Under the pieces are notes generated by a model. That model searched no databases and had not been told where the DNA came from. It saw only the letters and a program-made list of their open reading frames with translations. Positions 14,819-22,164 of a stretch of DNA of 27,803 nucleotides are shown one piece after another (position 1 is the stretch's first letter; each line of letters opens with the position of its first letter). Origin of the DNA: an uncultured Rothia sp. (GTDB lineage: Bacteria; Actinomycetota; Actinomycetes; Actinomycetales; Micrococcaceae); assembly GCF_916715725.1 (NCBI RefSeq), contig NZ_CAKAPD010000019.1:1-27803 (forward strand). Reading direction: 5' to 3'. Made by a program: the position numbers and the translations under genes.

Positions 14819-16066
14819 ATGAGCGCAGAAACCAACCGTCAGAACGGCCGCGTCTACCTCGACCACGCCGCCACCACCGACGTACTGCCCGCCGCCATCG
14901 ACGCCATGGTCGAACAGATGCGCAACGGCGGCAACCCCTCCTCCCTGCACGCCGTAGGACGCGACGCCCGCGCCACCGTCGAGTACGCCCGCGAACGCAT
15001 CGCCCGCGCCATTGGCGCCGACCCCGCCGAGGTTATTTTCACCTCCGGCGGCACCGAGGCGGACAACCTCGCCGTCAAGGGTATCTACTGGAAGCGCCGC
15101 GAAGAAGACCCGCAGCGCACCCGAATTCTCGTCTCCTCCATTGAGCATCATGCGGTGGAAGAAACCTGCGAATGGCTCGAAAAGGCAGAAGGCGCACAGC
15201 TCGAATGGATCCCCGTGGACGAGTACGGCAGCGTCAACCCGCAGACCGTTCGCGAGCTCATCGAAAAGAACCCCGAAGACGTTGCGCTCGTGACCGTCAT
15301 GTGGGCGAACAACGAGGTCGGCACCGTACAGCCCATCCCCGAAATTGCCGCTATCGCCGCTGAATACGGTATTCCCGTGCACTCGGATGCGGTGCAGGCG
15401 TTCGGCGCGGTGCCCATCGACTTCCACACCAGTGGCGTGGCGACCCTCGCGATTTCTGGCCACAAGATTGGTGGCCCCATGGGTATTGGCGCGCTGGTCG
15501 CAACCCGCGCCGTGCAACTGACCCCCGTGCTCCATGGAGGCGGCCAGGAACGCTCCGTGCGTTCCGGAACCATCGACGCACCCGCCATCGCGGGCTTCGC
15601 GGAAGCCGCCGTGCACTCGGTCGAGAACCTCCCCGAGGAATCCGCCCGCATCGCCGCCCTACGCAACGAGCTCGTCGCGGCAATTAGCGCACTCATCCCG
15701 CAGGCACACCTGAGCGGCGAAAACCCGCTCACCGAAGAATACCCCGGCCAGAAGCGCCTGCCCGGCAATGCCCACTTCACCTTCGAAAACGCCGAAGGCG
15801 ACACCTTGCTCTTCCTGCTGGACATGCAGGGCATCAGCAGTTCCACCGGCTCCGCCTGCAACGCCGGGGTGACCCGCCCCTCCCACGTGCTCATGGCAAT
15901 GGGCATGGACGAAGACACCGCCCGTAGCGCCCAGCGCTTCACCCTCGGCCACTCCACCACCGGAGCCGATATTGCGCGCCTCATCGCGGCACTACCCGCC
16001 GCCTACGAACAGGCTGCAAAGGCGGGACTGTCTTCGCAACTTCCCGACGCCTCCCGCTGGCACTAG
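14819..16066 (+). CDS. iscS: Cysteine desulfurase (IscS/NifS class)
   Basis: The 415-residue PLP enzyme removes sulfur from cysteine as an enzyme-bound persulfide. It opens with YLDHAATTDVLP, has the PLP lysine in SGHKIGGPMGIGAL (Lys216) and the persulfide cysteine in SSTGSACNAGVT (Cys347), the short-loop arrangement of the class I IscS/NifS group. ATG 14819 is preceded by AGCAGGAGGAACC. The next gene is mnmA, the acceptor of sulfur for tRNA 2-thiouridine. This adjacency is conserved in actinobacteria (iscS-mnmA), so the main role here is probably tRNA thiolation, with Fe-S assembly possible. No iscU or iscR is adjacent. A 195-base gap with a hairpin separates it from mnmA. Codons are strongly C-ending. 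Confidence 0.93.
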   Translation: MSAETNRQNGRVYLDHAATTDVLPAAIDAMVEQMRNGGNPSSLHAVGRDARATVEYARERIARAIGADPAEVIFTSGGTEADNLAVKGIYWKRREEDPQRTRILVSSIEHHAVEETCEWLEKAEGAQLEWIPVDEYGSVNPQTVRELIEKNPEDVALVTVMWANNEVGTVQPIPEIAAIAAEYGIPVHSDAVQAFGAVPIDFHTSGVATLAISGHKIGGPMGIGALVATRAVQLTPVLHGGGQERSVRSGTIDAPAIAGFAEAAVHSVENLPEESARIAALRNELVAAISALIPQAHLSGENPLTEEYPGQKRLPGNAHFTFENAEGDTLLFLLDMQGISSSTGSACNAGVTRPSHVLMAMGMDEDTARSAQRFTLGHSTTGADIARLIAALPAAYEQAAKAGLSSQLPDASRWH

Positions 16067-16093
16067 AAACCCAGAAGAGAAGATACCGAACCG

Positions 16094-16137
16094 CCCTCAG
16101 CCTGCAATCTCAGCGTTCGCTGAGGGCTGGCTGAGGG
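16094..16137 (+). promoter_or_regulatory. Nested hairpin between iscS and mnmA
   Basis: CCCTCAGCC (16094-16102) pairs with GGCTGAGGG (16129-16137), and inside it CTCAGCG (16109-16115) pairs with CGCTGAG (16118-16124). No T run follows. It could be a weak terminator after iscS or a processing element. A -10-like TACAAT at 16168-16173 may start a separate mnmA transcript. Confidence 0.45.
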
Positions 16138-16261
16138 TGCACTGCCCAATATCCCGCCGAGCCCCTGCGTACAATGGGTAGCTACAGTAACGGAAAGTCC
16201 GCCCGCACACAGGGCACGCTCCGAACGTTCCTAGAAGCTCAACAGAACAGAAGGATAGGCA

Positions 16262-17485
16262 GTGAAAATTCTTGCAGCTATGAGTGGCGGCGTTGACTCC
16301 GCAGTCGCCGCAGCCCGTGCCGTAGAAGCAGGACACGAAGTAGTCGGCGTTCACCTAGCCCTATCCCGCATGCCCGGCACCCTACGCACCGGCTCCCGCG
16401 GCTGCTGCACCCTCGAAGACTCCATGGACGCCCGCCGCGTCTGCTCCCAGCTGGGCATCCCCTTCTTCGTCTGGGACTTCTCCGAACGCTTCAAAGAAGA
16501 CGTCGTCGACGACTTTATCTCCGAATACGAAGCCGGACGAACCCCCAACCCCTGCATGCGCTGCAACGAAAAGATCAAGTTCGCCGCGCTACTCGAACGC
16601 GCCCTCGCCCTCGGCTTCGACGCCGTGGTGACCGGCCACTACGCCCGCGTCATCACCACCGAAGACGGCAACCGCGAACTGCACCGCGCCGCCGACTGGG
16701 CTAAAGACCAGTCCTACGTGCTCGGCGTGCTCACCCACGAACAGCTCAAGCACGCCTGGTTCCCCTTGGCTGACACCCCCTCCAAGGCACAGGTGCGTGC
16801 GGAGGCGGCAGAGCGCGGCTTCTCCGTGGCGAAGAAGCCGGACTCCTACGACATCTGCTTCATCCCCGAAGGTGATACCCGCGCCTGGCTGGGCGACCAC
16901 ATCACAATGCGCTCCGGCCTCATCAAGGACACCCACGGCGAGGTACTCGGCGAGCACCCTGGCGCGCAGGCGTACACCGTGGGCCAGCGCAAGGGCCTGG
17001 CGCTGGGCCGCCCCGCCGCCGACGGCAAGCCTCGCTTCGTGCTTGAGGTGCGCCCCAAGGAAAATGAAGTCATCGTCGGCTCCCGCGAGCTACTTGCCGT
17101 GCACGAAATCCGCGGTATCCGCGCCACCTGGGCGGGTGTCCCCGTGGAACAGGCGGCACGTTTCCTGGAAGAGCCCGCACAGCTGGGCGCCCGCAGCGAA
17201 GAGTTCGAGGTGACCGCACAGGTGCGCGCGCACGCCGACCCGGTCCGCGCCAAGGCGTACATGACCTGGGCACCCGACCCCGAAGCTGAAGAAGAAGGCG
17301 CGCTGCGCCTGGAAACCGTAGTGCGCCTCCTGGATCCGCTCTCCGGTGTGGCACCGGGGCAGACCATGGTGCTCTACCAGGGCACCCGCGTGCTGGGCCA
17401 GTCCACCATCGCCCGCGCCTACTCGCTGGACCGCGAAGACATTCAGGAAACCCTGTCTGCCGGCGCCTCAACCAGCACCGAATAG
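16262..17485 (+). CDS. mnmA: tRNA-specific 2-thiouridylase MnmA
   Basis: The 407-residue enzyme installs the 2-thio group on wobble uridine of tRNA Lys, Glu and Gln, using ATP and a persulfide sulfur. The PP-loop motif MSGGVDSAVAA is at residues 7-17. The nucleophile Cys101 lies in TPNPCMRCNEKIKF and the partner Cys199 in DSYDICFIP, which matches the E. coli Cys102/Cys199 pair. The specificity motif GQRKGLALG follows, and a C-terminal beta-barrel ends near VLGQSTIARAY. A Glu-rich insert (about residues 339-347) lies in the C-terminal domain. The start is GTG 16262 with AAGGA 7 bases upstream. iscS upstream supplies the sulfur. It is somewhat longer than the E. coli protein (368 residues), as is common in actinobacteria. 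Confidence 0.95.
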   Translation: MKILAAMSGGVDSAVAAARAVEAGHEVVGVHLALSRMPGTLRTGSRGCCTLEDSMDARRVCSQLGIPFFVWDFSERFKEDVVDDFISEYEAGRTPNPCMRCNEKIKFAALLERALALGFDAVVTGHYARVITTEDGNRELHRAADWAKDQSYVLGVLTHEQLKHAWFPLADTPSKAQVRAEAAERGFSVAKKPDSYDICFIPEGDTRAWLGDHITMRSGLIKDTHGEVLGEHPGAQAYTVGQRKGLALGRPAADGKPRFVLEVRPKENEVIVGSRELLAVHEIRGIRATWAGVPVEQAARFLEEPAQLGARSEEFEVTAQVRAHADPVRAKAYMTWAPDPEAEEEGALRLETVVRLLDPLSGVAPGQTMVLYQGTRVLGQSTIARAYSLDREDIQETLSAGASTSTE

Positions 17486-17586
17486 TTGCACCGAGTAGTT
17501 GCGCCACGGCTGATCCCCGACAGCTGCACTAACATCTTGCGTGAGCGGAACACGCAGAAGACCATATTTGATCCGAGGAGAAACCG

Positions 17587-17985
17587 ATGACCCCCGAAAA
17601 CACTTCCTGCGAATTTGACCCCCACGCAACCTCCATGGGCGATGAAGTCGCACCGGAGGTCTACGAGGAGCTCTTCGCCATGCGCCGCTCCATCGACAAC
17701 TTCGATGCAGCGCTGGTGCACATCCTCGCGGAGCGTTTTCAGGCGACCAAGCGCGTGGGCATCCTGAAGGCTAAGCACAACCTGCCCGCTGGCGATCCTG
17801 GCCGTGAAGAGGCACAGATTGCTCGCCTGCGTGCCATGGCGAAGGAATCCAGCCTCGACCCGGAATTCGCGGAGAAGTTCCTGAACTTTATTATTTCCGA
17901 GGTGATTCGCCACCACGTGCGCATCGCAAACGAGCAGGCCGAACAAGACGGCGAGGCAACTGAAGCCGAGAAGTCCGAAGGCTAG
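17587..17985 (+). CDS. Chorismate mutase, AroQ (type II) class
   Basis: The 132-residue protein is a cytoplasmic all-helical chorismate mutase, converting chorismate to prephenate for Phe and Tyr synthesis. The AroQ pattern is visible: FAMRRSIDNFDAALVHILAE with the N-terminal arginine, RFQATKRVGILKAKHNLP with the lysine, and DPGREEAQIARL holding the Asp-Arg-Glu cluster. There is no signal peptide, so this is not the secreted type. Residues 1-28 and a Glu-rich tail flank the domain. The ribosome binding site GAGGAGAAACC precedes ATG 17587. It sits between mnmA and the MetE-like gene, a spot where other actinobacteria usually have no aromatic-pathway gene, and is unlinked here to other shikimate genes. 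Confidence 0.85.
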   Translation: MTPENTSCEFDPHATSMGDEVAPEVYEELFAMRRSIDNFDAALVHILAERFQATKRVGILKAKHNLPAGDPGREEAQIARLRAMAKESSLDPEFAEKFLNFIISEVIRHHVRIANEQAEQDGEATEAEKSEG

Positions 17986-18052
17986 TACCGCGCTACTTTC
18001 ACGTCATTGCGTTTGAACCTGTACGCTATCTGACCCCTCTGGATAAACCCCT

Positions 18053-19360
18053 ATGCCCGCTCAATCTTCCAACCGCTATGCCGTACGCACCGAACCGGTG
18101 CCGGAGCGCCTACTACTGCCCGGTGAGTACCGCGCCCCCGAAGGGGACGAACTGACCGAACAGGACCTCGCCGCGCTCGCTACGGAGCGTCCGCTGGTGC
18201 GCGCCAGCGGTCTGGGCGATTTTCCCGGCGACGATTTGGGCGAAGCAATGTCTCGAGTGGAAGGGGAGCTGGGTGCCCCGCACCTGCCGTTCTTGCCGCA
18301 TCTGCCGGCGCTAGGCTGGCGGAGTACTCCTCTGGCACGCACCCTGGCGGTGTGCGAGGGACTTGCCTTTGACGGTGCCTCGTTTGGCTGGCGCATGGTG
18401 CATAGCGGTGGCAGGGGAGCACGCGAGTCTGCCTTGGCACAGGACCGTCTGCTCTCGGATATCAATCTTCTCGCTGACCGTGTGGGCACGCAGAAGAAAA
18501 GGTTCACTTCCGGTGTTGAGGGTTCCGCTGCGGTGTATAAGATTCAGCTGGTCGGTCCGCTGACTCTTGCCGCGAGCATCTACCTGCCCGGCGGTGAGCG
18601 TGCCATTAGTGATGCAGGGGCGAGCCGTGACCTGCTGGAGTCGTTCCTGGAAGGCCTGGAGCGTTGGGCGGAGTCTCTGCGTGAGGCTCTGCAAGCTCCG
18701 CGGGCGCTGATTGCCGTGCAGCTGGATGAATCCGAATTTCAGCGTCTGATGGAGGGGGCCATCCCTACGGTGAGTGGCTTCCGCTCCCTGTCGGCGTTGC
18801 AACCTCACTACTATCAGCAGGTGTACCGCCGTATCTCGGAGCGTTTCGCCGAGCTGAATCTGCAGCTCATCCTGGACGTGGATGGCACCGCGCTTAAACC
18901 TGTGCAGGAGCTGAAGCTGCTGAGCCAGTCCCGCCCTGCCCTTGATGCGTTGGCCCTTGTGAAGGCGATGCGTGTTGAGGACGGCGCTCCCTGCGCTTTG
19001 CTGTTGCATCCTGATCGCGCCCGCCTCAAAGGGCCCGGCACGCTGCAGGTTCCGCCGCTGAGCGACCCTCGTTCCTGGGAGCCCGTCGCGCAGCTTCTGG
19101 ATGCACAGACCCAGCTGTGGCTGCCGGTGGTGACTTCTGCACGGGTTCCTGATCAGGTGCACCGCCTGTACAGCCTGTGGCGTGAGGTTGGTCTTGAATC
19201 TGCCCAGCTGAGCGCGGTGGGTTTGATGCCTGATGAGCGTATTCAGCGGGGTTCCGCGTCTGCTGGGGCGGCTTCGGGTACGGTGAGTGTGCTGGATGCC
19301 ACGGCTTCCCTGGCTCGTGTGACAGAGTGTGCCCGTGCTTTGGCTGAGCGCGCGGTATGA
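18053..19360 (+). CDS. MetE-like (cobalamin-independent methionine synthase family) protein, probably without zinc site
   Basis: This 435-residue protein resembles the conserved actinobacterial protein usually found between mnmA and ligA (compare M. tuberculosis Rv3015c), a relative of the C-terminal half of MetE. Visible similarities are ASGLGDFPGDDLGEAMSRV, GAPHLPFLPHLPALG, YKIQLVGPLTLAASIYL and AVQLDESEFQRL. Where MetE relatives carry the HxC zinc-ligand motif, this copy reads LILDVDG, and the remaining cysteines are isolated, so methyl transfer from zinc-bound thiolate looks unlikely. Function unknown. The ATG at 18053 has only a weak ribosome binding site (TCTGGA). A small hairpin TGATT-AGAG-AATCA plus T run overlaps its stop (19358-19378) just before mtrA. 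No ligA follows. Codon use changes to G/T-ending here. Confidence 0.75.
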   Translation: MPAQSSNRYAVRTEPVPERLLLPGEYRAPEGDELTEQDLAALATERPLVRASGLGDFPGDDLGEAMSRVEGELGAPHLPFLPHLPALGWRSTPLARTLAVCEGLAFDGASFGWRMVHSGGRGARESALAQDRLLSDINLLADRVGTQKKRFTSGVEGSAAVYKIQLVGPLTLAASIYLPGGERAISDAGASRDLLESFLEGLERWAESLREALQAPRALIAVQLDESEFQRLMEGAIPTVSGFRSLSALQPHYYQQVYRRISERFAELNLQLILDVDGTALKPVQELKLLSQSRPALDALALVKAMRVEDGAPCALLLHPDRARLKGPGTLQVPPLSDPRSWEPVAQLLDAQTQLWLPVVTSARVPDQVHRLYSLWREVGLESAQLSAVGLMPDERIQRGSASAGAASGTVSVLDATASLARVTECARALAERAV

Positions 19361-19415
19361 TTAGAGAATCAGCATTTTTATGTAAGTATTTACGACATTT
19401 CTTTAGGGAGGTACT

Positions 19416-20117
19416 GTGAGCGCTAGCGATGCACACACCATTTTGGTGGTTGATGATGATGATGCTCTGGCGGAAATGATTGGCCTCGTGCTCGCGCAGG
19501 AGGGTTTCAACGCCGTTTTTTGCGAAAATGGTGCACGCGCTTTTGAAACTTTTATGCGTTCCACTCCCGATTTGGTGCTTTTGGATTTGATGCTTCCTGG
19601 CATGAACGGTATTGAAGTGTGCCAGCAAATTCGTCGTTCTTCTAATGTGCCGATTATTATGTTGACCGCTAAAAGCGACACTGAAGATGTTGTTAAGGGT
19701 CTTGAGGCTGGCGCTGATGATTACATTGCTAAGCCTTTTAAGCACGCTGAATTGTTGGCGCGTATTCGTACCCGTTTGCGTCCGCGTGAGAGCCGCCAGC
19801 TGGTGGTGTCTATTGGCGATATTGTCATGGATATGGACGGCCGTACCGTCAAGTACCACAGCACTGAGGTTCCGATGACTCCTCTGGAGTTTGACCTGTT
19901 GGCTGCGCTGGTGCGCCACCCGGGTCAGGCGTTGAGCCGTCAGGAACTGCTGGATATGGTCTGGGGTTACACTGATGTGAGCGATTCGCTGGTAAACGTG
20001 CACGTCCAGCGTTTGCGCGCTAAGTTTGATGAGCTGGGTGCGGATCGTTTTATCCAGACGGTCCGTGGCGTTGGCTATAAGATTCCGACCGAGCTGGTGG
20101 GATCTTCCGGTAGCTAA
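19416..20117 (+). CDS. mtrA: Response regulator MtrA
   Basis: The 233-residue OmpR/PhoB-class response regulator has a receiver domain with the acidic pocket VVDDDDALAE, phospho-acceptor Asp57 in LVLLDLMLPGMNG, the switch region IIMLTAKSD and the conserved lysine in DDYIAKPF. A winged-helix domain (about 130-225) ends RFIQTVRGVGYKIP. The neighbours mtrB and lpqB identify it as MtrA, an essential regulator in many actinobacteria that controls cell-wall hydrolases, division and osmotic response genes. The start is GTG 19416 with TAGGGAGGT upstream. The preceding gap is only 55 bases and includes a small hairpin, so the promoter may lie within the preceding gene. Codons end mainly in T or G, unlike iscS and mnmA. 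Confidence 0.95.
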   Translation: MSASDAHTILVVDDDDALAEMIGLVLAQEGFNAVFCENGARAFETFMRSTPDLVLLDLMLPGMNGIEVCQQIRRSSNVPIIMLTAKSDTEDVVKGLEAGADDYIAKPFKHAELLARIRTRLRPRESRQLVVSIGDIVMDMDGRTVKYHSTEVPMTPLEFDLLAALVRHPGQALSRQELLDMVWGYTDVSDSLVNVHVQRLRAKFDELGADRFIQTVRGVGYKIPTELVGSSGS

Positions 20118-20151
20118 TCGGAACCTATTCATAGGCGAAGGGATAACCTGA

Positions 20152-21906
20152 TTGTCTGTTGCGAAGTCGAGCCATGAGCACGGCGCTTTGACGGCGGAGG
20201 CGGTAGCCTCCGCCTCTTCGCGTACCCGCACTTCCAAGCCGCGTAAGGCGAAAAAGCAGAGTAGTAGGAGCCTGATGCAGCGCGCTCAGCGTTTGTGGAA
20301 GGAATCTCTGCAGTTCCGTGCTTTGGGTACTGCGGGCATCATGATGTTCCTGAGCTTCTTGATGGTGGGTTGGTCCTTGTCGAGCCAGATTGCGACGAGT
20401 CTTTTTGAGAATCAGAAGGGTCAGGCGCTGGCGGAATCGGAGAGTGGTTTCCGTAACGTTCAGAGCGTGCTGGACTCCTCTGAGGCCCGTAGTGACAGCG
20501 AAATTCGCCGTAATGTGAGCCGTACCCTGACCGTGCTGGATGCGGGTAGCTCGGGTAAGCGCAATTGGATTCTTGTGCCTTTGGAAGGTCAAGGTAAGCA
20601 GGGTTTTATTCCTGAGCAGAGCAGTAATAATTCTTTGAATTCTTCGAGTATTCCGAATGATTTCAAACAAACTGTTCGCGATAAAGAGGGTATTTTCTGG
20701 CAGACGTCTACGGTGACTACTGTCGAAAATAATCGTGAGCGTACCTATCCGGTGCTTATTGTTGGTACACATATTTCTATTTCTCAGAACCCTAATTACG
20801 GTTTGTTCCTTGTGTACGATATGACGGATTCTTCCGCCACGATTGCGCATATTAACTTTGTTCTTTTTGGTGGTTTCTGCGCGCTGCTTGCTGTGGTGCT
20901 TTCTGTGGTGTGGATTGTGACTCGTTTTGTGGTCCGCCCGATTACGCAGACCGCTATTACGGCGGAGAAGCTGGCTGCTGGCGATCTGGATCAGCGTGTG
21001 TCTGTACACGGTGAGCACCAGGCGGCGCGTCTGGGCTATTCCTTCAACCTGATGGCTGACTCGCTGCAGGAGAAAATTGTTCAGCTGGAGCGTCTGTCGA
21101 CTCTGCAGCAGCGATTCGTTTCTGACGTTTCGCACGAGTTGCGTACTCCGCTGTCGACGGTTCGTTTGGGTACGGAGCTTCTGTACGATACGCGTAACGA
21201 GATGGAGCGCACGCAGAGCCGCACCGTGGAGCTTCTGCACGATCAGGTGGATCGTTTCCAGTCGATGCTTTCTGACCTGCTGGAGATTTCTCGTTTCGAT
21301 GCCGGTAGCGCAATGCTGACCATTGACACGGAAGACTTCATGCGTGTGCTGTCGAATATTCTGCAGGAGGCTCTGCCGCACCTGGAGCGCACGAATACTA
21401 AGCTGAACGTGCATACGAGCCATGAGAGCATCATGGTGGATATGGACCGCGTGCGTATTGAGCGTGTGCTCCGTAACCTGCTGTACAACGCGATTGAGCA
21501 CGGCGAGTCCCGCCCGATTGACGTGTACGTGGGTGCGAATGCCACGAACCTGGGTGTTGCGGTGCGTGACCACGGTATCGGTCTGTCTGAGGATGAGGCT
21601 GTTCAGGTGTTCAACCGTTTCTGGCGTGCTGATACTTCGCGTAAGCGTACCCTGGGCGGTACCGGTCTGGGTCTGTCGATTGCTGCTGAGGATGTGCGTC
21701 TGCACGGCGGCACGATTGAGGCGTGGGGCGAGAAGGGCCGCGGTGCCTGCTTCACGATGAACCTGCCGCTGATTCACGGTGCGCCTTTGGGTGAGTCGCC
21801 GGTTCTTGTGACGGGTGAGCCTGAGGTGAGTGCGCATCGTTCGGCGACCGCGAAGGATACGCTGCCCAATATTGCTCCTCGAGCGAATATTGAGGATAAC
21901 CTCTAA
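20152..21906 (+). CDS. mtrB: Sensor histidine kinase MtrB
   Basis: The 584-residue kinase phosphorylates MtrA. It has a basic, Ser-rich N-terminus (1-50), transmembrane helix 1 (about 57-80), an extracellular sensor (about 81-230), helix 2 (about 235-258), HAMP (about 260-310, FVVRPITQTAITAEKLAAGD) and the phospho-acceptor His328 in FVSDVSHELRTPLSTVRLG. The ATPase domain has an N box VLRNLLYNAIEHG, then DHGIGLSEDE and GGTGLGLSIA. A disordered tail of about 45 residues ends the protein. The start is TTG 20152 with GAAGGG 9 bases upstream and 34 bases after the mtrA stop, so the two are one transcript. The length and order match actinobacterial MtrB. The gene is followed by a 258-base gap before lpqB. 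Confidence 0.93.
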   Translation: MSVAKSSHEHGALTAEAVASASSRTRTSKPRKAKKQSSRSLMQRAQRLWKESLQFRALGTAGIMMFLSFLMVGWSLSSQIATSLFENQKGQALAESESGFRNVQSVLDSSEARSDSEIRRNVSRTLTVLDAGSSGKRNWILVPLEGQGKQGFIPEQSSNNSLNSSSIPNDFKQTVRDKEGIFWQTSTVTTVENNRERTYPVLIVGTHISISQNPNYGLFLVYDMTDSSATIAHINFVLFGGFCALLAVVLSVVWIVTRFVVRPITQTAITAEKLAAGDLDQRVSVHGEHQAARLGYSFNLMADSLQEKIVQLERLSTLQQRFVSDVSHELRTPLSTVRLGTELLYDTRNEMERTQSRTVELLHDQVDRFQSMLSDLLEISRFDAGSAMLTIDTEDFMRVLSNILQEALPHLERTNTKLNVHTSHESIMVDMDRVRIERVLRNLLYNAIEHGESRPIDVYVGANATNLGVAVRDHGIGLSEDEAVQVFNRFWRADTSRKRTLGGTGLGLSIAAEDVRLHGGTIEAWGEKGRGACFTMNLPLIHGAPLGESPVLVTGEPEVSAHRSATAKDTLPNIAPRANIEDNL

Positions 21907-21993
21907 AGGTCGGTAGGAGAGGGCTCCGCTTCCTGCATAAAGCATCTGTCATAGAGCGGGAGATTGGGGCCGAGGATTGGGATGGGCGTGATT

Positions 21994-22104
21994 GTATTTG
22001 CGCTTATCCTTGCGTATTTGCACTGTTCACCCAGTACAATCAATGCAGATATGTTTTCACGGTGTTGCTATTTCGCCGTGGTTATCTTTTCACCGCGTTG
22101 CGAC
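21994..22104 (+). promoter_or_regulatory. Repeat-rich region upstream of lpqB with possible promoter
   Basis: GTATTTGC occurs at 21994-22001 and 22014-22021, exactly 20 bases apart (two helical turns). A -10-like TACAAT is at 22035-22040, with TTGCGT 19 bases upstream. A second repeat pair, TTTTCACGGTGTTGC (22054-22068) and TTTTCACCGCGTTGC (22087-22101), lies 33 bases apart between the -10 and the gene. Together they suggest an internal promoter with operator sites; the regulator is unknown. Confidence 0.4.
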
Positions 22105-22164
22105 GGCCTGCAACGGTAGTTGGTGATTGTTTGTCTTTGTTCGTAGAGGAAGGTTAAGACCTCC

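Noticed and set aside
16180..16195. GTAACG motif upstream of mnmA as an MtrA site
   Set aside because: Only a single half-site is present; the known MtrA sites are paired direct repeats. One 6-base match is expected by chance.
20125..21945. Minus-strand open frame of 606 codons
   Set aside because: Antisense to mtrB; Arg/Thr/His-rich shadow of a well-supported kinase gene.
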